Assembly: GCA_045106955.1 (NCBI GenBank)
Contig: JBGCFO010000020.1
Coordinates: 1-64,000, forward strand
Direction of reading: 5' to 3'
Source of the DNA: JBGCFO01 sp045106955
GTDB taxonomy: Bacteria; Pseudomonadota; Alphaproteobacteria; Rickettsiales; Rickettsiaceae
Length of the DNA stretch: 64,000 nt
Shown here: in pieces, positions 48,934 to 58,601 of the stretch
Numbering within the stretch: the stretch's first letter is position 1
Layout of the letters: each line of letters starts with the position of its first letter
Notes under the pieces: model-generated
The model's database searches: none
The model's input: only the letters and a program-made list of their open reading frames with translations
What the model was told of the DNA's origin: nothing
Translations under genes and position numbers: made by a program

Positions 48934-49653
48934 ATGCCTAAAATCAAATACAAAAGAGTTTTGCTAAAAGTTTCAGGAGAAGCTTTAATGGGCAGGAAAG
49001 AATTTGGTTATGATTATGATACAATTAAAACAATCGCTCAAGATATTAAAGATGCTCAAAGTACAGATCTACAAGTTTGCGTTGTAGTTGGTGGTGGTAA
49101 TATTTATCGTGGCAAAGATTTTGGATTACTTAAAATTGATCGTGCTGCAGCTGATCACATTGGTATGGTAGCCACTGTAATTAATGCATTAGCTTTGCAA
49201 AATGTAATGGAATCAATTGGTGTAAATACCAGAGTGTTATCAGCTATTCCTATGACTACGATTTGTGAACCTTATATATCACGCAAAGCAAAAAGACATA
49301 TGGAAAAGGGTAGGGTTGTTATCTTTGCTGCTGGGACAGGTCATCCATTTTGCACGACTGATAGCGCTGCTGTGTTAAGAGCTATAGAAATGGATTGCGA
49401 TTTGTTACTAAAAGGTACCCAGGTTGATGGGGTGTATGATTCAGATCCAACTCAAAATCCAAATGCTAGAAAATATGATATTCTAAATTATGATTATATT
49501 TTAGAGAAAAACCTCCAAATTATGGATTTATCAGCTATTACACTTGCAAAAGAAAATAAATTGCCAATACTAGTGTTTTCTATAAGGCAAAAGGGTAATT
49601 TTTTAGCTGTATTGCAAAATAAAGGAATTTTTTCATTTATAGAAGGAGAATAA
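48934..49653 (+). CDS. pyrH: uridylate kinase
   Basis: UMP kinase. [16 protein letters not shown] at the N-terminus (residues 5-20), [11 protein letters not shown] (the UMP/Gly-rich loop), [54 protein letters not shown], and [19 protein letters not shown] are all present. At 239 aa it is full length. frr follows after 6 bases, the usual pyrH-frr pair; tsf and rpsB, often ahead of it, are not here. Confidence 0.97.
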   Translation: MPKIKYKRVLLKVSGEALMGRKEFGYDYDTIKTIAQDIKDAQSTDLQVCVVVGGGNIYRGKDFGLLKIDRAAADHIGMVATVINALALQNVMESIGVNTRVLSAIPMTTICEPYISRKAKRHMEKGRVVIFAAGTGHPFCTTDSAAVLRAIEMDCDLLLKGTQVDGVYDSDPTQNPNARKYDILNYDYILEKNLQIMDLSAITLAKENKLPILVFSIRQKGNFLAVLQNKGIFSFIEGE

Positions 49654-49659
49654 TTAATT

Positions 49660-50220
49660 ATGGATAAAAACTCTTTAAAAAAAACATTAAGTAGTAAGAT
49701 GGATAAAGCCATTGAAATTCTTGATAGAGAATTTTCTGGACTTAGAACTAATAGAGCGTCTATTAATCTACTTGATTCAGTAATCGTAGAATGTTATAAT
49801 GATAAAATGCACTTAAATCAGTTGGCTAGTGTTTCGACCCCAGATTCTCGGACTATACAAGTGCAGGTATGGGATAAAAAGCTTATTAAAGCTGTAGAAA
49901 AAGCTATAGTGGACAGTAATTTGGGAGTTAATCCAGTTGCTGATGGCCAGGTTGTTTCTATTACAATCCCTCCTCTTAACGAGGAGAGACGCAAGGAATT
50001 GATTAAAATCGCTTACAAATATTCAGAAAATGCAAAGATTAGCATACGTAATGTTAGAAGACATGCGATAGATGATTTAAAGCTTGAACACAAAAATAGT
50101 TTATTAACTAAAGATGAATTATATAAATTGTCAGAAGAAGCCCAGAAATGCACGGATGATTTTTGCAAAAAAATTGATGTAAAAACTGCAAAAAAAGAAG
50201 TAGAAATATTAGAGATTTGA
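49660..50220 (+). CDS. frr: ribosome recycling factor
   Basis: Releases ribosomes after termination with EF-G. The 186-aa protein has MDKAIEILDREFSGLRTNRASINLLDSVIVECYN, PDSRTIQVQVWDKKLIKAVEKAI, NPVADGQVVSITIPPLNEERRKELIK and the C-terminal helix IRNVRRHAIDDLK. An AGAAGGAGAA ribosome site lies at the end of pyrH. fusA, the partner factor, is 1 kb downstream. Confidence 0.97.
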   Translation: MDKNSLKKTLSSKMDKAIEILDREFSGLRTNRASINLLDSVIVECYNDKMHLNQLASVSTPDSRTIQVQVWDKKLIKAVEKAIVDSNLGVNPVADGQVVSITIPPLNEERRKELIKIAYKYSENAKISIRNVRRHAIDDLKLEHKNSLLTKDELYKLSEEAQKCTDDFCKKIDVKTAKKEVEILEI

Positions 50221-50359
50221 TGGTTTTGTTTAATTCTTTGTATTTGTGTTAATTTATGGCTTGTAATTATATTAAAAGTCCATTAGTATCGTTTCTATGA
50301 TTTTAATTTCAATAGTTATTATTAGATAAATTAAATGTATTTAAATAGGATAATTGTTT

Positions 50360-50737
50360 ATGCCAACTAACAATCAATTAGTACGTTTTGGTAGGAGTTC
50401 TAAGGTTCGTAAATCTAAATCCCCTGCATTAGAAAATAACCCATTTAAAAAGGGTGTATGTCTTATAGTAAAAACTGTTACACCTAGAAAGCCTAACTCT
50501 GCTTTGAGAAAAATTGCCAAAGTGAAATTGACAAATGGCAAGGTAGTAAACGCCTATATTCCTGGAGTAGGGCACAATTTGCAAGAACATTCTGTGGTAT
50601 TAATTAGAGGTGGTAAAGTAAAAGATTTACCTGGCGTAAGATACCATATAGTTCGTGGAACTTATGATACTCAAGGGGTAAAAAATCGCAAACAAGGTCG
50701 ATCACGTTATGGTACACCTATAAAAGGTATAAAATAA
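50360..50737 (+). CDS. rpsL: 30S ribosomal protein S12
   Basis: S12 forms the decoding-centre shoulder. It starts [12 protein letters not shown] at ATG 50360 (an in-frame TTG six bases upstream is ignored), and shows [27 protein letters not shown] (the streptomycin-binding Lys region), [39 protein letters not shown] and [11 protein letters not shown]. The 125-aa length is standard. A 139-base gap to frr suggests a separate promoter; rpsG follows after 47 bases. Confidence 0.97.
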   Translation: MPTNNQLVRFGRSSKVRKSKSPALENNPFKKGVCLIVKTVTPRKPNSALRKIAKVKLTNGKVVNAYIPGVGHNLQEHSVVLIRGGKVKDLPGVRYHIVRGTYDTQGVKNRKQGRSRYGTPIKGIK

Positions 50738-50784
50738 ATAGTTAAATTATCATTGAATTACTTAAACAATAAATAAAAAATTAT

Positions 50785-51294
50785 ATGTCACGTCGTCACG
50801 CTGCTAAGAAGAAAGTTGTATTGCCAGATTTGAAATACAGTAGTGTATTACTTTCGAAATTTATAAATAACATCATGGAAGATGGAAAGAAACTACTTGC
50901 TCAGAAAATAGTATACGGTGCATTTGATAAGTTAGAAAAAAAGTACCAATTAAATCCGTACGAATCTTTTAAAAATGCTGTAAGTAATGTCGCTCCTCAG
51001 GTGGAAGTTACATCTGTTCGTGTTGGAGGTGCAAATTATCAAGTTCCATCTCCAGTAGAAGAGGTTAGAAGTAATGTGCTCGCCTTTAGGTGGATTATTG
51101 ATGCGGCTTTAAAACGTTCTGAGCGTACTATGATAGATAAATTAGCAGAAGAACTTAAGGCTGCTGATGGAAACACTCCATGTGGTTCTATTAAAAAACG
51201 AGACGATACTCATAGAATGGCTGAAGCAAATAAAGCATTTGCTCATTTTGCAGCAAGGAGATCACAAAATAAAACTGCAGAAAATTTAAATTAA
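50785..51294 (+). CDS. rpsG: 30S ribosomal protein S7
   Basis: S7 binds 16S rRNA and contacts mRNA/tRNA at the E site. It has MSRRHAAKKKVVLPDLKYSSVLLSKFINNIMEDGKKLLAQKIVYGAF, VEVTSVRVGGANYQVPSPVEEVRSNVLAFRWIIDAA and KKRDDTHRMAEANKAFAHFA. The 169-aa length is slightly longer than in E. coli, owing to a C-terminal extension. fusA follows after 21 bases: the str-type order rpsL-rpsG-fusA is kept. Confidence 0.97.
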   Translation: MSRRHAAKKKVVLPDLKYSSVLLSKFINNIMEDGKKLLAQKIVYGAFDKLEKKYQLNPYESFKNAVSNVAPQVEVTSVRVGGANYQVPSPVEEVRSNVLAFRWIIDAALKRSERTMIDKLAEELKAADGNTPCGSIKKRDDTHRMAEANKAFAHFAARRSQNKTAENLN

Positions 51295-51315
51295 AAAAAA
51301 TTATAAATACTGAAT

Positions 51316-53391
51316 ATGTCAAAATTAGACTTATCTAAAATACGTAATATTGGTATATGCGCTCACATTGATGCTGGGAAGACTACTACCACTGAACGTG
51401 TATTGTACTATACTGGTAAATCTCATAAAATTGGAGAAGTACATGATGGTGGCGCGACAATGGATTGGATGGAGCAAGAACAAGAACGCGGTATAACCAT
51501 AACTTCTGCAGCCACTACATGCGCTTGGAATGGGTATAAAATTAATATTATTGACACTCCTGGTCACGTTGATTTTACAATTGAAGTTGAGAGATCATTA
51601 CGTGTTCTAGATGGTGCTGTTGTAGTATTTGATGCAGTTGCCGGTGTTGAGCCTCAATCAGAAACGGTTTGGAGACAAGCAGACAAATATAACGTTCCTA
51701 GAATATGTTTTATTAATAAAATGGATAGAGCTGGAGCGAATTTTGATCAATGCGTAGAAATGATTATAGATCGATTAGGAGCTACTCCGATATTATTACA
51801 ACTTCCTTTGGGTAAAGAAGATGAATTTAAAGGTGTAATCGATCTAATTGATATGAAAGCTGTTGTATGGGATGATGATTCTTTAGGCGCAAGCTTTAAG
51901 ACTACTGATATTCCTGATAATATGATAGAACAAGCTAAAGATGCAAGGTCTAATTTAATTGATGCTGTTGCAGAAGCTGATGATGTAATTATAGAAAAAT
52001 ATCTTAATGGCGAAGAATTGACAAAAGAAGAAATATGTAAATGTATTAGACAAGTCACAATTTCAAGTTCTGCTATACCAGTATTTTGTGGTAGTGCATT
52101 TAAAAATAAAGGCGTACAACCTTTGTTAGATGCGGTTGTAGATTATTTACCATCACCTCTAGATATTGGATTTGTTAAAGGTATAGATGCCAAAACAGAT
52201 AAAGAATGTGATTTTAAAACATCTGCGTCGGAATCCTTAAAGGCGTTAGCATTTAAAATTATGACAGATCCTTTCGTTGGATCTTTGACTTTTGCTAGAA
52301 TATATTCCGGATCCATTAGTTCAGGAATGTCTGTGCTAAATACCAACACAGATAAAAAGGAGCGTATTGGTCGAATGTTGTTAATGCATGCAAATGACAG
52401 AGAGGATATCAAAATTGCTAATGCAGGTGATATTGTAGCATTAGTTGGGTTAAAAAATACTAAAACTGGTGATACTATCTGCAGCTCAGATAATCCTGTG
52501 ATTTTAGAAAAAATGGAATTTCCCGAGCCTGTTATTGAGCTTGCTATTGAGCCTAAATCTGTTGCAGATCAAGAAAAAATGTCCTTAGCACTGCATAGAT
52601 TATCCTCGGAAGATCCATCTCTTTATGTGTCAACCGATTTAGAATCTGGTCAAACTATTATTAAAGGAATGGGAGAACTTCATCTTGAAATTATAATTGA
52701 TCGTTTGAAGCGTGAATTTAAAGTAGAGGCGAATATTGGAGCTCCAAAAGTTGCTTATCGTGAGACTATTACTAAAACTTGCGAAGTTGACTATACACAT
52801 AAAAAGCAATCTGGTGGTGCAGGCCAATTTGCTAGAGTAAAAATTATTTTTGAACCTTTAGAACATTCATCTGGTACAAATTTTGAATTTGAAAGTAAAA
52901 TCTTTGGAGGAGCTATTCCAAAAGAATATATCCCTGGAGTGCAAAAAGGCTTAGAAAATATCAAGGAAACAGGAATTTTAGCTGGTTACCCATTAATTGA
53001 TTTTAAAGCTACTTTAGTTGATGGCGCCTATCATGATGTAGATTCCAGCGTTCTTGCCTTTGAAATTGCGGCTAAAGCTGCATTTATGGAAGGAATTCCT
53101 AAAGGAGGGCCTAAAATTTTGGAGCCAATTATGAAATTAGAAATAATTACCCCTAATGAATATATGGGTGATATTATTGGAAATATAAATAGCAGAAGAG
53201 GTCAGGTGCAAAGCATGAATCCAAGAGGTAATGCTCAAATCATTGTTGCTCTTGCTCCGCTTTCGAATATGTTTGGTTACGTTAATACATTACGCTCATT
53301 GTCTCAAGGAAGAGCGCAATATAGTATGTTCTTTTCACATTACGATCCTGTGCCAGAGCATTTAGTCAGTGAGATTCAATCTAAAAAATAA
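51316..53391 (+). CDS. fusA: elongation factor G
   Basis: GTPase that translocates tRNA and mRNA. G1 is [14 protein letters not shown] (about 15-28), followed by [24 protein letters not shown], the G3 loop DTPGHVDF (about 81-88) and G4 NKMD (about 135-138). Domain IV has [11 protein letters not shown] and [14 protein letters not shown], and domain V has [18 protein letters not shown]. At 691 aa it is normal. It ends with a strong hairpin terminator; tuf and the S10 operon genes that often follow are absent. Confidence 0.98.
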   Translation: MSKLDLSKIRNIGICAHIDAGKTTTTERVLYYTGKSHKIGEVHDGGATMDWMEQEQERGITITSAATTCAWNGYKINIIDTPGHVDFTIEVERSLRVLDGAVVVFDAVAGVEPQSETVWRQADKYNVPRICFINKMDRAGANFDQCVEMIIDRLGATPILLQLPLGKEDEFKGVIDLIDMKAVVWDDDSLGASFKTTDIPDNMIEQAKDARSNLIDAVAEADDVIIEKYLNGEELTKEEICKCIRQVTISSSAIPVFCGSAFKNKGVQPLLDAVVDYLPSPLDIGFVKGIDAKTDKECDFKTSASESLKALAFKIMTDPFVGSLTFARIYSGSISSGMSVLNTNTDKKERIGRMLLMHANDREDIKIANAGDIVALVGLKNTKTGDTICSSDNPVILEKMEFPEPVIELAIEPKSVADQEKMSLALHRLSSEDPSLYVSTDLESGQTIIKGMGELHLEIIIDRLKREFKVEANIGAPKVAYRETITKTCEVDYTHKKQSGGAGQFARVKIIFEPLEHSSGTNFEFESKIFGGAIPKEYIPGVQKGLENIKETGILAGYPLIDFKATLVDGAYHDVDSSVLAFEIAAKAAFMEGIPKGGPKILEPIMKLEIITPNEYMGDIIGNINSRRGQVQSMNPRGNAQIIVALAPLSNMFGYVNTLRSLSQGRAQYSMFFSHYDPVPEHLVSEIQSKK

Positions 53392-53403
53392 AATTTCATT
53401 TTT

Positions 53404-53447
53404 AGATTTTGCTAATTGGTAGCAGTGGTTGGCAAAATCTTTTTTTA
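53404..53447 (+). terminator. Rho-independent terminator after fusA
   Basis: AGATTTTGCTAAT (53404-53416) pairs with GTTGGCAAAATCT (53428-53440) over 13 base pairs, including two or three G-U pairs, around an 11-base loop, followed by seven T. It is the clearest intrinsic terminator in the window and ends the rpsL-rpsG-fusA transcript. Confidence 0.85.
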
Positions 53448-53514
53448 GACTAGATATAGCTAAATCGATTTAAAATAGGTATAACGTTAAAGATTATCAC
53501 TATTAATTGAAATT

Positions 53515-53842
53515 ATGACGTATTCAGTACATTTTAGAAAAAAGTATTATCAACAAAGGAAAAAGAAAGATTAAGCCTTGCCTCAGTATCTAAAAGACTT
53601 GCCATAAGTAAAAATACAGTGTTTTTATGGACTAAAGCTTTACTCCCTAAGAAACATAGAGCAAAGCCAGTAATAAAAATAGATATGCAACAATTACAAG
53701 CAGACATTGCTCAATATAGCGACGTATATCAATATGAAAGAGCTGGAACCGTCTAAATGTAAGTCAATCAGCTATACACACAGCGCTCTTAATCGCCTTA
53801 GGGTTGCATATAAAAAAACTCTAAATTATTCCAATAGATGAT
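53515..53842 (+). pseudogene. IS630-family transposase fragment, frameshifted
   Basis: Starting at ATG 53515 the frame reads MTYSVHFRKK and then, after a one-base shift in a run of six A (53538-53543), continues VLSTKEKERLSLASVSKRLAISKNTVFLWTKALLPKKHRAKP...IDMQQLQADIAQYSDVYQYERA; a further shift restores LNVSQSAIHTAL...IKKTLNYS. The helix-turn-helix, KPxxKIDM and D-x-Y-Q-Y-E-R-A motifs are typical of the N-terminal DNA-binding half of IS630 transposases. The catalytic DDE domain is missing, so this is a remnant inserted after fusA's terminator. Confidence 0.8.
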
Positions 53843-53853
53843 TTTAAATGGTT

Positions 53854-54263
53854 TTAAATAACGAATGGATTAAGTAGCTGGACACCAAATAATCGAAAAT
53901 GTTTTGTATTACGCGTTACTAGCGTCATATTCATCTGCAATGCTTGCGATGCAATGAATGCATCAATAGCATTTGTGCCATCGATAGCTAACAATCCGGC
54001 CCATTCTTGACATGTAGTACAATCAATCTTAATGATATGATCTGTGTAATTTATGATTAAATTTTGTACCCAATTTAACAAAACTTTACCAGCAATTTTA
54101 TCCTTTTTATACTTTCTTAATGCGCCAGTTTTAATTTCACCAATAGTAATACAACTAATGTATAAGCGATTAAACGGAGTGCTATTGATCCAATGTATTA
54201 CACCTGGATCTGGTTTTTTTTTCTAATTTCAGAAATAATATTTGTATCTAATAAATAATACAT
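53854..54263 (-). pseudogene. vapC: VapC-type PIN-domain toxin gene, frameshifted in a poly-A run
   Basis: From ATG 54263 the minus strand reads MYYLLDTNIISEIRKK, then a run of nine A (plus strand T9, 54214-54222). One extra A would continue the frame as KPDPGVIHWINSTPFNRLYISCITIGEIKTGALRK...; without it, translation stops after a few codons. The remainder codes for the rest of a PIN nuclease: the acidic residues in LLDTN, TIGEI and NAIDAFIAS are in place, and the C-terminus RNTKHFRLFG is intact. No antitoxin gene is visible upstream. The gene is either dead, or restored by slippage on the A-run. Confidence 0.75.
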
Positions 54264-54419
54264 ATTTTAATTATTTTAAGTTGAATAAAAAGTGATAATC
54301 AAATAAATAATCATAGTTAATATATATTTTAAAATATCTTGTAAGATTTATACTGCATATTGTATATATGACAATAATTTATTATTCTGATAGTAGAAAT
54401 ATAAATTATTATTATTAAA

Positions 54420-54836
54420 ATGAAGCGCAATAGATATCAAAAACAAAAAAGATCTTTACTGTTACTACCAATATTGTCGATATTATTATTTGCGTTCTTT
54501 TTTTATAAATATCAAAAATCAGAGACAAGTTTACAAATTAGCGAGCCTACAAACGAGTGTCAGATTCAGGTAAGATTATATACAAAATCATGGTGTTCCT
54601 ATTGTAACAATGCTAAAAAACTATTAGATAGTAAAAATATTGGTTATTGTAATATCGATATAAGCAACAATAAAAAACAGCATCAAAAACTATATTTACA
54701 GACTTCTAGCAAGACAGTACCTTATATATTTATCAATAATCAATATATCGGTGGTTACCAAGACCTAATTCAGTTACAAAATGAAGGCAGATTACAGAAA
54801 TTAATGTGCCATAATGAAATAAATAAAGAGGAATAA
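54420..54836 (+). CDS. membrane-anchored or exported glutaredoxin
   Basis: A 138-aa protein with a basic N-terminus, one hydrophobic segment (about 14-28, LLLPILSILLFAFFFY), a short linker and a glutaredoxin domain (about 48-135). The redox motif is CSYC in YTKSWCSYCNNAKKLLDSK; the cis-Pro TVPYIFINNQYIGG and the GG-D motif bind glutathione. Classical dithiol GrxC proteins lack the membrane anchor, so this one probably faces the periplasm or is tethered. Upstream is the VapC remnant; downstream converges on dnaN. Confidence 0.88.
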   Translation: MKRNRYQKQKRSLLLLPILSILLFAFFFYKYQKSETSLQISEPTNECQIQVRLYTKSWCSYCNNAKKLLDSKNIGYCNIDISNNKKQHQKLYLQTSSKTVPYIFINNQYIGGYQDLIQLQNEGRLQKLMCHNEINKEE

Positions 54837-54844
54837 ATAAAAAG

Positions 54845-54878
54845 AGCTATAGTGAATTGTTAAATAATTCACATAGTT
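54845..54878. terminator. hairpin between the glutaredoxin gene and dnaN
   Basis: AGCTATAGTGAATT (54845-54858) and AATTCACATAGTT (54866-54878) can form a stem with one bulge around a 7-base loop. It lies in the 158-base gap where two transcripts converge, so it may end either or both. The T-tracts on both sides are short. Confidence 0.45.
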
Positions 54879-54994
54879 AATTTGTGTTCTTTATAATTTA
54901 TTTTCCATAATATATATTATATATTTTTTACATCTCTGAAATCTTAGTAAAAAATATAAAAAATTATATCAAATAAAATCTGTCGCACTAATAA

Positions 54995-56254
54995 TTATAC
55001 TTTGAACGGCATAACAATAAAATTATCAGTATCATTACCTAATATATTAATTAATACAGATGAAAATTCATCTTTATACGATAACTTGATTTTTGATGTT
55101 TTAGCTAAGTTTAAAATATCAGTAAGGTATTTTGGGTTAAAACCTATAGAAGTATAGTTTTCTCCATTAAATTGACAATGATATGAGTTTTTATTACTCT
55201 TTTCATCAACGTCATCATCTTTAGTAGAATATTGCAGCACTTCTTGAGCAAAACCATGTATATCACCAATAGAGCTAACAACAAGACATTCTCTTTGGAA
55301 TTCTAGTTTAATTGCCTTACGTTGCTGACTAGTTACAACTTCTACTCTGTCAATAACATTAAGCAAAAAAGATGCACTAATTATCAAAGAATTTTCATAT
55401 GGATTTCTAGATAAAAATGATTGATATTTTGGAAAAACACTGTCGTTAAGCTTAGAAATGACTATATTATCATTAATTATGAATTTGATCTTAGTCCGAT
55501 CTATTATTATTTTAATATGATTTGCAGAATTGTTGCTAATGTCTTTGATTATACGTATTAATTTATCGATAGTTTTGTTCGGCACTATCACACAATAATC
55601 CTTTAAGTTAGCGTTTTCCTTTTCATTTAGTTCTAAACTAGCAAGTGACAATCGATGCCCATCAGTAGATACAGCAAAAAATTTATTACTCTTTACCTCA
55701 AAGCAAACCCCATTTAAATTGACTCTATTCTCATCAAGAGACGCAGAAAAAAAAGTTGAATCTAATACTCTTATAAACTCCTTGGTTGGCATTATTAACT
55801 CAATACAATCATTTTCAACAATATCTTGCATAACAGGAAATTGATCTACACTAACTATCGGTAAATTAAATTCACAATTTTTTCCATTGATAGTAAATTG
55901 ATTATTAGGTAATAGTTGCATATTAATGTTATCATCGGTAATTCTCTTTATTATATTACTCAATAATTTTGCGGTAGAAACATTAACATGACCTGAATTT
56001 ATTATTTGAGCTGGTATGATTTGAGAGAAAAATAACAAATCTTTATCTGTTGTACAAATATATAATTTATCTACTTCGGCTGATAGTTTGATATTATTTG
56101 CATCTATACTTGCAGTGCTAATACGTTTATCAAGAATAGATTCTGCTAAAATAAGGCAGTGCGAAAATCTTTTTTGTTCAATCATGACATGAAAATTATC
56201 ATGACTTAAACGATCGTCTTTGTGTATATCTTGAATTGTCTTCCCTTGATTCAC
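54995..56254 (-). CDS. dnaN: DNA polymerase III beta sliding clamp
   Basis: Ring-shaped processivity clamp with three repeated domains. The first strand is NFHVMIEQKRFSHCL, and FAVSTDGHRLSLA is the family DGHRL motif; the C-terminus IVMPFKV is equivalent to the P-M-R end. The 419 residues include a roughly 18-residue N-terminal extension (NQGKTIQDIHKDDRLSHD) before the normal start of the fold; the codon used is GTG at 56254, because starting at the internal ATG (56185) would remove the first beta strand. It lies 11 bases after dnaA, the usual dnaA-dnaN order. Confidence 0.95.
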   Translation of the reverse strand: MNQGKTIQDIHKDDRLSHDNFHVMIEQKRFSHCLILAESILDKRISTASIDANNIKLSAEVDKLYICTTDKDLLFFSQIIPAQIINSGHVNVSTAKLLSNIIKRITDDNINMQLLPNNQFTINGKNCEFNLPIVSVDQFPVMQDIVENDCIELIMPTKEFIRVLDSTFFSASLDENRVNLNGVCFEVKSNKFFAVSTDGHRLSLASLELNEKENANLKDYCVIVPNKTIDKLIRIIKDISNNSANHIKIIIDRTKIKFIINDNIVISKLNDSVFPKYQSFLSRNPYENSLIISASFLLNVIDRVEVVTSQQRKAIKLEFQRECLVVSSIGDIHGFAQEVLQYSTKDDDVDEKSNKNSYHCQFNGENYTSIGFNPKYLTDILNLAKTSKIKLSYKDEFSSVLINILGNDTDNFIVMPFKV

Positions 56255-56265
56255 TATCTTCTGTT

Positions 56266-57792
56266 TTAGGATTGCAGAATTCTTTGTATAGTGTCTATTT
56301 CTTCGCGAAATTCACTATCGTTATCGTATAATTCTTCTACTTTTTTTATTGCATGCATAACCGTTGTATGATCTTTCTTATCGAATTTTCTACCAATTTC
56401 CAATAAGCTTTTAGAAGTTAACATTTTTGATAAATACATTGCAATTTGCCTTGGTCTACTAAATACTCTAACTCTAGAGGAAGAAGACAAATCATCAAGT
56501 TTAATATTATATCTTTCTGCGATCTTTTTTTGTATATACTCAACTGTTAAAGCTTGATCATTAGAACGTATCAAATCACGTAAAATTTCTTTTGTATTAT
56601 CTATCGTAATAGATTGATTGACTAATGTAGAATGAGCGATAATCTTATTAAGAGCGCCTTCCAACTCCCTGACATTTGATATTACATTATCAGATAAAAA
56701 CTCAATTACATCCTTTGGTACATAGATATTCATTTGTTCTATTTTCGACTGTAATATACCAAGCCTCAGTTCATATGATGTGCTATGCACATCTGCAACC
56801 AAACCCCATCCTAAACGAGATCTGATACGATCTTCGATATTATCTAGATCAGATGGAGACCTATCGCAAGAAATGACTATTTGTTTGTTATTATCTATTA
56901 ATGTATTAAATGTATGAAAAAATTCTTCCTGAGTACTATCTTTACCACAAATAAATTGTATATCATCTATCATTAAAACATCTACAGAGCGAAATGTTTC
57001 TTTAAAAGACATTACATCTTTGTTGCGAAGAGCTGTAACAAATTGATACATAAACTTTTCAGCTGACATGTAAATCACCTTACGATGCGTATTATTATTT
57101 TTAATATACCAGGCAATTGCATGCATTAAATGAGTTTTACCAAGCCCTACTCCTCCATACAAAAACAATGGGTTTGATTCTGCAATGCAAGATGCAGATT
57201 CTGCAACAGCTCTAGATGCTGCATATGCAAGCTCATTAGAATTACCAACTACAAAATTATCAAAAGTAAACCTTGAATCTAATTGAGAAAAAATCTCATC
57301 TTCAACATTGGCATTGATATTTGCAATATGTTGACTTGATCCAATTGAGCTGGAATTTTTATTAGCATTTGGTAATGACAGGTTATTTATATTTTGATCA
57401 AGAGCAACTTGGTAGTTGTTTCTAGAATTATTTAGAGCTTTGTTATTATTGATATGATCATTATCGTAATGTATATTTGAGGCGTTACTAATAGAAATCT
57501 TTTGATCAAAAGATTTTGTTTTAGTTAAAATCTCTACAGATTCAGTTTCTTTATCATAATTTTTCCATACATTTAAAATTAGCCCTAAATAATTAGACTT
57601 GATCCAATCTCTAATGAAATTAGTTGGTGTAGTAAATATTATACTTTTAGCGGATTTTTGAAAAAATGACATTTTATTGAACCAGCTATTATATACAGCG
57701 TCTCCGTATGTTTTATGAAGATCTTGAGATACTAATTTCCAGATTTCATTATGCTCTATAACTTGATTATTATTTACTTGTGTAGCTTTCAT
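56266..57792 (-). CDS. dnaA: chromosomal replication initiator DnaA
   Basis: DnaA opens the origin. Domain I (about 8-85; [24 protein letters not shown]), a long Asn-rich domain II linker (about 100-170), the AAA+ domain with [21 protein letters not shown] (about 208-228) and MIDDIQFI Walker [11 protein letters not shown], and a DNA-binding domain ending [24 protein letters not shown], the DnaA signature. Length 508 aa. I could not identify a cluster of DnaA boxes near it. The adjacent rhodanese is 7 bases upstream of its start and could be cotranscribed. Confidence 0.97.
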   Translation of the reverse strand: MKATQVNNNQVIEHNEIWKLVSQDLHKTYGDAVYNSWFNKMSFFQKSAKSIIFTTPTNFIRDWIKSNYLGLILNVWKNYDKETESVEILTKTKSFDQKISISNASNIHYDNDHINNNKALNNSRNNYQVALDQNINNLSLPNANKNSSSIGSSQHIANINANVEDEIFSQLDSRFTFDNFVVGNSNELAYAASRAVAESASCIAESNPLFLYGGVGLGKTHLMHAIAWYIKNNNTHRKVIYMSAEKFMYQFVTALRNKDVMSFKETFRSVDVLMIDDIQFICGKDSTQEEFFHTFNTLIDNNKQIVISCDRSPSDLDNIEDRIRSRLGWGLVADVHSTSYELRLGILQSKIEQMNIYVPKDVIEFLSDNVISNVRELEGALNKIIAHSTLVNQSITIDNTKEILRDLIRSNDQALTVEYIQKKIAERYNIKLDDLSSSSRVRVFSRPRQIAMYLSKMLTSKSLLEIGRKFDKKDHTTVMHAIKKVEELYDNDSEFREEIDTIQRILQS

Positions 57793-57799
57793 ATATAAT

Positions 57800-58204
57800 T
57801 TATTTCACTTGCATAAATTTGATAGGTAAATTTGAATTTTTCCAACCCATGCCATATTGATTACCGCTAAATCCATCTACGATATTATAGCAATTTACAT
57901 ACCCTAAATTAACTGCATTTTGCCCAGCTAATGCAGATCTTTGACCGGATTTACAAAGAAATAACAGATAAGTATCTTTATTTTGTATGTTTATAGTAAG
58001 TTTTTTATCAAAATCAATATTTATATCAAACTTTGGCGACATATATAAACTAAGGAGTAAGCAACTTACATTTTCTTTTAAATCCGGATATCCATATTCA
58101 ATCCACTCAGTTTCAGTTCTTACATCAATAAGCCTTGCAGATACGTCTTGCATATTATATAAAAAATAATTATAAGCTTTTAATGATGTAATTTCTTTTA
58201 ACAT
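57800..58204 (-). CDS. rhodanese-like domain protein
   Basis: A single-domain rhodanese of 134 aa: the N-terminal [18 protein letters not shown] (D-V-R motif) and the active-site loop [19 protein letters not shown] with its Cys. Family members transfer sulfane sulfur. It starts the rhodanese-dnaA-dnaN run, with a divergent 127-base gap from sdhE. Confidence 0.88.
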   Translation of the reverse strand: MLKEITSLKAYNYFLYNMQDVSARLIDVRTETEWIEYGYPDLKENVSCLLLSLYMSPKFDINIDFDKKLTINIQNKDTYLLFLCKSGQRSALAGQNAVNLGYVNCYNIVDGFSGNQYGMGWKNSNLPIKFMQVK

Positions 58205-58331
58205 ATAAATTCAAAATTATTACTAACATAGATATTATACCGATAGATTTTTTTTGCAATTTCTTTTATGTATATAAAATATTAATATTATTAATCAAGC
58301 ATTCTAACTTACTGATATAAAACCAAAAAAT

Positions 58332-58601
58332 ATGCCCTATAATAATTCTTTAATTAAAAAAATTTTACATCAAAGTAAAAATCGTGGCATAATCGAAACA
58401 ACATTAATATTGGATAAATTTATTAATCATTGCTTAAATAAAATGACTGACAAGGAATTAATTGATTTCAATAATATTTTAGATCAAAATGATCATGATA
58501 TATATAACTGGATTACAAACAAATCATTACCTAATATAAACCTTGAATCTGATATTATTTTTAAAATTCAACAATTTGCTCAAAAAATACACAAAAATTA
58601 A
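58332..58601 (+). CDS. sdhE: FAD assembly factor SdhE
   Basis: SdhE promotes covalent FAD attachment to succinate dehydrogenase. The 89-aa protein matches the family: KSKNRGIIETTLILDKFINHCLNKMTDKELIDFNNILDQNDHDIYNWI (R-G-x-x-E-x-[DT]-x-[IL] motif and the D-x-D-[IL]-[FY]-x-W signature). Stop and the next start share TAATG, so mfd is translationally coupled. Confidence 0.93.
   Translation: MPYNNSLIKKILHQSKNRGIIETTLILDKFINHCLNKMTDKELIDFNNILDQNDHDIYNWITNKSLPNINLESDIIFKIQQFAQKIHKN

Noticed and set aside
57793..58331. chromosome origin near dnaA
   Set aside because: I could not find a cluster of DnaA boxes (TTATNCACA) or a convincing AT-rich unwinding element that differs from the AT-rich background.
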